Shown one piece after another: positions 5,391-8,444 of a stretch of DNA of 8,444 nt. The notes beneath the pieces were generated by a model. It was not told where the DNA came from, made no database searches, and saw nothing but the letters and a program-made list of their open reading frames with translations. Positions within the stretch are counted from its first letter, which is position 1, and each line of letters opens with the position of its first letter. This stretch comes from Phycisphaerales bacterium (GTDB lineage: Bacteria > Planctomycetota > Phycisphaerae > Tepidisphaerales > Tepidisphaeraceae): the NCBI GenBank assembly GCA_028288775.1, contig JAQGHP010000419.1, forward strand, positions 1 through 8,444. The letters run 5' to 3'. The translations under genes were made by a program, and so were the position numbers.

Positions 5391-6662
5391 TTATTTCTTG
5401 CCGATGCAGCACAGGAACTCGTTCCCCCGAATAAATAGTTTCCCATCGGCGATCGCCGCGGATGCGGCGTTGTCGCCGGCCTTTAGGTTGTTGGTCGCCA
5501 GGACCTCGAAGGTGGGGCCGGCTTTGATGACGTAGCTGGTGTCGCCGTTGGCGAAGTAGATGCGGCCATCGGACATGGCTACGGGACTGGAGAGCTTGGA
5601 GACGCCTTTGGCGTCGGCGGTGAAGAGTTGTTCGCCGGTGGAGAGCTTCCAACAGAGGATCTGGCCCTTGTCGGTGGCACGGTAAACGTAGTCGCCCGAG
5701 ATGACGGCGGAGCCGTACTGGCTCGGGACTTTGTCCACATGCCATTTCAGGTGCGTGGCGGTGACGTCGCCTTTGCCGGTGGGGTCGACGACCACGGCAC
5801 GTTCGCCGTTGCCGCTGTCGCTGTAGAGGAGGCCCGAGCCGTAGGCGGGGGAGGAGCCGAACCCGCGGGCTTTGCAGAACCAGATCAGGTCGCCGGTCGC
5901 GGGATCGAGGCCCTGCAATTGTTCGGCGGCGGCGACGATCAACTCTGGTTTATCATTCACGCGGATGAGCACTGGCGTGGAGTTGGTGACGGAGACCTTG
6001 GGGCGCTTTTGTTCCCATTTCACTTCCCCGGTGGCTTTATCCAGCGCTTGCAGCCAGCCCATGCCGCCGCCTTGATCGCAGAGAAGCAGGAGGGTGTCCC
6101 GAAACAGGGCGGGGCTGGTGTCGATGCCGGGGTTGAGTTTGAAGGGGCCGGGACGTTCCTGCCGCCAGAGGATTTTGCCGTCGTAGTCGAGGGCCACCAG
6201 CACCGCTGACCCGAACCAGGCGTAGACGGCTTTGCCATCCGTTACGGGGGTGGGCACGGCATAGATCGCGTAGCCCGCGGTCTGCTTGCCGGGTGGCACG
6301 GACGTGTTCCACAAGAGTTTGCCGTCCGAGACCTGATAGCAAGCGACGAAGTGGTCGGGAACCTCCTGGGCTTTCTCCTGTTCGCGGGTTTGCTTCGCGG
6401 CAGTGGTGAGGAAGAGCCGGTCGCCAAACACGATCGGGCTGGAATGGCCGGTAAGCCCCTTGAGAGAAACCTTCCAAATTACATTCTGCCCCGACTTCCC
6501 GTCCCACGTGAGCGGCAAGTCCTTCTCATCGGAGAGCCCAACACCAGTAGGTCCGCGCCAGCCGGGCCATTCTCCCGCGCAGGCTGCAGCCGCGGTGAAG
6601 GAGAAAAGCAGGGACAGGCCCAGGAGGCGGAGGGGCGTTACGCGGTGGAAGAATCCGTCCAT
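5391..6662 (-). CDS. Secreted PQQ-like beta-propeller repeat protein
   Basis: A 423-aa exported protein. Residues 1-29 form a Sec signal peptide (basic start, LRLLGLSLLFSF core, A-x-A before G30; the Cys at 28 makes a lipoprotein conceivable but the lipobox is poor). The mature part opens EWPGWRGP (31-38), the usual start of planctomycete PQQ-propeller proteins. Blade motifs of the form LDxxTGxxxW recur (ALDYDGKILW, ALDKATGEVKW, GLDPATGDLIW, CWKLSTGEQLF), matching the PQQ_2/BamB-like fold. I see no catalytic dehydrogenase signature, so enzymatic use of PQQ is not shown; a binding or scaffold role is as likely. The ATG at 6662 is preceded by GAGGTGA 3 nt upstream. It is monocistronic, with a divergent small gene upstream and a REP-like hairpin downstream. 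A fragment of a second copy lies at 4960-5103. Confidence 0.88.
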   Translation of the reverse strand: MDGFFHRVTPLRLLGLSLLFSFTAAAACAGEWPGWRGPTGVGLSDEKDLPLTWDGKSGQNVIWKVSLKGLTGHSSPIVFGDRLFLTTAAKQTREQEKAQEVPDHFVACYQVSDGKLLWNTSVPPGKQTAGYAIYAVPTPVTDGKAVYAWFGSAVLVALDYDGKILWRQERPGPFKLNPGIDTSPALFRDTLLLLCDQGGGMGWLQALDKATGEVKWEQKRPKVSVTNSTPVLIRVNDKPELIVAAAEQLQGLDPATGDLIWFCKARGFGSSPAYGSGLLYSDSGNGERAVVVDPTGKGDVTATHLKWHVDKVPSQYGSAVISGDYVYRATDKGQILCWKLSTGEQLFTADAKGVSKLSSPVAMSDGRIYFANGDTSYVIKAGPTFEVLATNNLKAGDNAASAAIADGKLFIRGNEFLCCIGKK

Positions 6663-6689
6663 GAATCACCTCGCAGTTTGGATGTGGCG

Positions 6690-6715
6690 TCGGAATTATT
6701 TACCGGCAATTCCGA
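6690..6715. promoter_or_regulatory. 8-bp inverted repeat upstream of the PQQ-propeller gene
   Basis: TCGGAATT (6690-6697) and AATTCCGA (6708-6715) are exact reverse complements separated by 10 bases. The dyad is 28 to 53 nt upstream of the PQQ-propeller ATG, within the divergent intergenic region. Size and place fit a dimeric-regulator operator, but no regulator is identified. Confidence 0.4.
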
Positions 6716-6820
6716 AGATCGTTGGGCGGGCGAGGTGACGCTTGCCCGCGTCGGGGGCTCCTGATCGGCGGCGCGGGCGCGGTGGAAGAAGTAAACGGCG
6801 AGCGGAGCGCCGCCTGGCAT

Positions 6821-6895
6821 TCCGGAGGAAAACCGCCCGCTCGGTTCGCCGGCGGGTATGATGCGGGGATGTCCAGAAGCCGTCAGCCCCGCTCG
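6821..6895 (+). repeat. Direct repeat copy 2: promoter/5' region of the intact small membrane-protein gene
   Basis: This is the partner of 5215-5289 (about 66 of 75 bases identical, no gaps). Differences cluster in ten bases (6839-6848) between two perfectly matching 18-bp blocks, while the block next to the start codon is unchanged. The matching parts are therefore likely promoter and start region. Confidence 0.85.
6857..6862 (+). promoter_or_regulatory. Possible -10 element (TATGAT) just upstream of the small gene
   Basis: TATGAT differs from TATAAT at one base and sits in an 18-bp block identical in both repeat copies (5251-5256 in the other). Only 6 nt separate it from the ATG at 6869, so a transcript starting here would be leaderless or nearly so. 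No ribosome binding site lies close to that ATG and no clear -35 is visible. Tentative. Confidence 0.3.
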
Positions 6896-7078
6896 TTCAA
6901 TACGCCCTTTGCGGGAGGGCGTCCCGATCCGCGATCACGGAGGATGCAGGACAGCGTCGGGCGAAGGCGGGCGCGCGGCCGGCGTCGATCGGGAATCGGA
7001 GTCGGAGCGGGGGTGACGGTGGTTGTCGCTCTGGCGGTCATCGCGTACTTCATCCTGCGGCACATGGGGGCGCTCTAG
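6869..7078 (+). CDS. Small arginine-rich single-pass membrane protein, function unknown
   Basis: A 69-aa product in two parts: a basic, disordered-looking N-terminal half (residues 1-40, about a dozen Arg, with RSRR and GRRRARGRRR) and one membrane helix near 43-63 (GIGVGAGVTVVVALAVIAYF), ending ILRHMGAL. By the positive-inside rule the basic half should be cytoplasmic. I do not recognise a family. The ATG at 6869 was chosen because the duplicated copy conserves it and the nine codons after it; the frame continues upstream to 6722, but that part looks non-coding. It is divergent from the PQQ-propeller gene and convergent with the DUF2950 gene. Basic small membrane proteins can interact with nucleic acids or anionic lipids, but nothing here proves a role. 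Confidence 0.6.
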   Translation: MSRSRQPRSFNTPFAGGRPDPRSRRMQDSVGRRRARGRRRSGIGVGAGVTVVVALAVIAYFILRHMGAL

Positions 7079-7108
7079 GAACACGGACAGTCCGCCTAAA
7101 GTCGACGA

Positions 7109-7156
7109 AAAGGGGTAGGGAGTCATAAATATCCCAAAAAGACTCCCGACCCCTTT
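7109..7156. repeat. REP-like palindrome, degenerate left copy (alternative hairpin)
   Basis: Bases 7109-7124 pair with 7141-7156 at 15 of 16 positions (mismatch at 7117/7148), leaving a 16-nt loop. The left arm, AAAGGGGTAGGGAGTC, is a one-base variant of the unit in the other hairpins. It shares its right arm with the stronger hairpin at 7134-7193, so the two cannot form together. Confidence 0.7.
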
Positions 7157-7193
7157 AGTCACCGGGACTTAAAGGGGTCGGGAGTCTTTTTGG
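7134..7193. terminator. REP-like hairpin, probable bidirectional terminator between convergent genes
   Basis: Bases 7134-7157 and 7170-7193 are perfect reverse complements (24 bp) around a 12-nt loop. The stem has an A5 tract at its 5' base and a T5 tract at its 3' base (7187-7191), the form of a bidirectional intrinsic terminator. It lies 55 nt past the stop of the small membrane-protein gene and 28 nt past the stop of the minus-strand DUF2950 gene, so it could serve both. The unit is the same as at 5311-5367, so it is also a member of that repeat family. Confidence 0.65.
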
Positions 7194-7221
7194 ATGGCGC
7201 TGATTGTTCGGCTGCGCGGGT

Positions 7222-8268
7222 TTAGTCCTTTATCTCGGTCCAGGTCTGGTCCGGGTTGTACTCGGTCATGGCAGAGACGGTTTCGCGGGTGTTTTCGCCG
7301 AGATTCTTTTCGTAGACCTTGCCGTCCTTGGCGACGATGAAGGTCATGATTCCGGAAGCGCCGTACTTGTTCGGGCTGGCGATCATGGCGAAGCCTTTGG
7401 TCATTTTGCCGTCCACGACGTAGCTCATCGCGCCGCCGGGGGCGGCGGGCCCCTGCGCTTTGAGGATGTGGAAAAGATAGCCCTTGTAGGGGTGCGGCTT
7501 ATGGTCGGCGGGCCGCGAAGTGGGGTAGCCCTCTGACCGCGCTTCGGCGACGAGCGGGCCCATCGGGCTTAGATCCTGGCCCGGGGCGACTTCCCAGTAC
7601 AAACCGTCCTTCTTGCCCGGTTGGCTCATGAAGTGCTGCGCGTATTGCGGCACGCCCTCGCCGGTTCGGTCGCGGCTGGCGTATTCCTTCTGGGCCGCGA
7701 CGTAGGCCCGACATACCGCGATGGCGTTGAGTTCATTTTCACCGATGTGGCGGTTGAGCAATTCCTCGCGCCCGGCGGCGGTGTCGAAGAACCACCCATC
7801 GTTCGATTTCACCACGGGAATCGGGAATGGCCAATTCTCGCGGCCCACGCGCAGCACGGCCTCGTTTTCCGTGGGCCGGTCCACGTGCAGATACTCGCCC
7901 ATCCGCCGGGCGAAGGCGTCCAGGTCGTTGTTCTCCTGCACGCGGTCGCCCGAGAAAACCAGTTGCTGACCATCGTTACCAAAGATTGCGATGAGAGTGC
8001 GCCGGTCCCTGGCCGCGACGGCGTCCTTGAAAACTCCCGCGGCTTCCTCGGGCGAAGCGAACATCCGCTGCCCCGGTTGCGGTACGCCGCTCTTTTCCTG
8101 GGAGAGGCGCACAATCGCGTCTTCATCCGCGTCCGCGGGCTTTGCGCCGATAGTGCCCGGGTTCGTTTGCGGCGGGGTGTTGCCGCTCGAACATCCGGAA
8201 AAGAGCAACGTTGAAATGGTGAGTGCGAAGACGGCGAGGCCGTTGTGAGAATGCCGATGCGGTGTCAT
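7222..8268 (-). CDS. DUF2950-family lipoprotein
   Basis: A 348-aa protein with a lipoprotein signal peptide: basic N-terminus, hydrophobic core LAVFALTISTLL and lipobox LFSGC, with Cys26 as the lipidation site. The mature part starts with a low-complexity linker, then FASPEEAAGVFKDAVAARD, a GWFFDTAAGREELLNRHIGENE segment and YKGYLFHILKAQGPAAPGGAM, which I recognise as characteristic of DUF2950. The family's biochemical function is not known. The start at 8268 is supported by AGGAG 6 nt upstream and by placing the signal peptide at the N-terminus; a longer frame to 8322 adds 18 residues without merit. It follows, by 50 nt, a gene ending that looks like DUF3300, the common neighbour of DUF2950, so the two are probably co-transcribed and work together in the envelope. 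Confidence 0.82.
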   Translation of the reverse strand: MTPHRHSHNGLAVFALTISTLLFSGCSSGNTPPQTNPGTIGAKPADADEDAIVRLSQEKSGVPQPGQRMFASPEEAAGVFKDAVAARDRRTLIAIFGNDGQQLVFSGDRVQENNDLDAFARRMGEYLHVDRPTENEAVLRVGRENWPFPIPVVKSNDGWFFDTAAGREELLNRHIGENELNAIAVCRAYVAAQKEYASRDRTGEGVPQYAQHFMSQPGKKDGLYWEVAPGQDLSPMGPLVAEARSEGYPTSRPADHKPHPYKGYLFHILKAQGPAAPGGAMSYVVDGKMTKGFAMIASPNKYGASGIMTFIVAKDGKVYEKNLGENTRETVSAMTEYNPDQTWTEIKD

Positions 8269-8318
8269 GTTTCGCTCCTGGGCGTTTCGATTTCGAGAAG
8301 AATGATTCTGGCATCCGA

Positions 8319-8444
8319 TCAATGTCGGCCACGGCTGGCCGAGCCGCGCTGGGCGCTTTGGGCGGCGGACGCGCCGTTTTGATAGCCGCCCATCGCGCCG
8401 CCGCGAGTGGGTGCGCTGGGACGGGCTTCGGGCGCGGGCGTTGA
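8319..8444 (-). CDS. C-terminal end of a probable DUF3300-family protein (partial, 5' end outside window)
   Basis: A minus-strand frame enters from the right edge and gives 41 residues before a TGA at 8319-8321. The peptide is low in complexity, rich in Gly, Ala, Ser and Arg (APTRGGAMGGYQNG, then SAQRGSASRGRH). DUF3300 proteins typically end in such a Gly/Ser/Arg-rich tail and are often encoded next to DUF2950, as here. The domain itself is outside the window, so the call rests on the tail, strand and 50-nt spacing. It could be another protein with a disordered tail. Confidence 0.5.
   Translation of the reverse strand, partial: STPAPEARPSAPTRGGAMGGYQNGASAAQSAQRGSASRGRH

Noticed and set aside
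5628..6209. 193-aa + strand open frame opposite the PQQ-propeller gene
   Set aside because: It is antisense to a gene with signal peptide and repeated propeller motifs; the product lacks domain features.
5214..6895. Possibility that the two 75-bp direct repeats are ends of a transposon or integron
   Set aside because: The repeats are promoter/5' gene segments in direct orientation, there is no transposase or integrase between them, and the PQQ relic next to the left copy is better explained by duplication and deletion.
5311..7193. Possibility that the repeated palindromes form a CRISPR array
   Set aside because: Copies are in inverted pairs, not in regular direct repeats with unique spacers of constant length, and no cas gene is present.
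7621..8214. 197-aa + strand open frame opposite the DUF2950 gene
   Set aside because: It is antisense to a gene with a lipobox, ribosome binding site and family motifs.

Overview
The window is GC-rich bacterial DNA, most likely from a planctomycete (Planctomycetota) or close relative. The clues are a canonical 'AFTLIELLVVVGIIA' prepilin-type N-terminus, a secreted PQQ-type beta-propeller protein opening with WPGWRGP, a DUF3300/DUF2950-type pair, and many short palindromic and tandem repeats between genes. This assignment is inference from family composition; the window holds no rRNA or other phylogenetic marker.

Left block (1-3821, all + strand): the 3' end of a probable outer-membrane beta-barrel gene, then an ABC-2 type ATPase, its polytopic membrane partner (overlapping by 4 nt), and a 409-aa protein with a type IV prepilin N-terminus joined to an extracytoplasmic domain and about five C-terminal membrane helices. 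Tight spacing suggests one operon: ATPase plus permease form an exporter or envelope ABC complex, and the prepilin-headed protein is a likely but unproven accessory.

Middle block (3822-5390): mostly repeats and relics. It holds a 7-bp tandem repeat running through the stop codon of the prepilin-headed gene, a 6-bp tandem repeat next to a hairpin, three helically phased 10-bp repeats, and one intact minus-strand gene for a phage-type helix-turn-helix protein. It also holds two broken pieces, the 3' end of a PQQ-propeller gene and the promoter/5' end of a small membrane-protein gene. Both pieces match, in the same order and orientation, the intact genes further right, so this looks like a decayed tandem duplication.

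Right block (5391-8444): an intact secreted PQQ-like beta-propeller gene (minus), a divergent 69-aa arginine-rich single-pass membrane protein (plus), a REP/BIME-like cluster that could act as a bidirectional terminator, then a minus-strand pair: a DUF2950-like lipoprotein and, upstream at the window edge, the C-terminus of a probable DUF3300 protein.

I did not find a clear, complete novel system (no CRISPR, defence island, transposase or biosynthetic cluster). The observations most worth checking are the prepilin/polytopic fusion in the ABC operon, the duplicated-then-deleted PQQ/small-protein locus, and the REP-like hairpin family.
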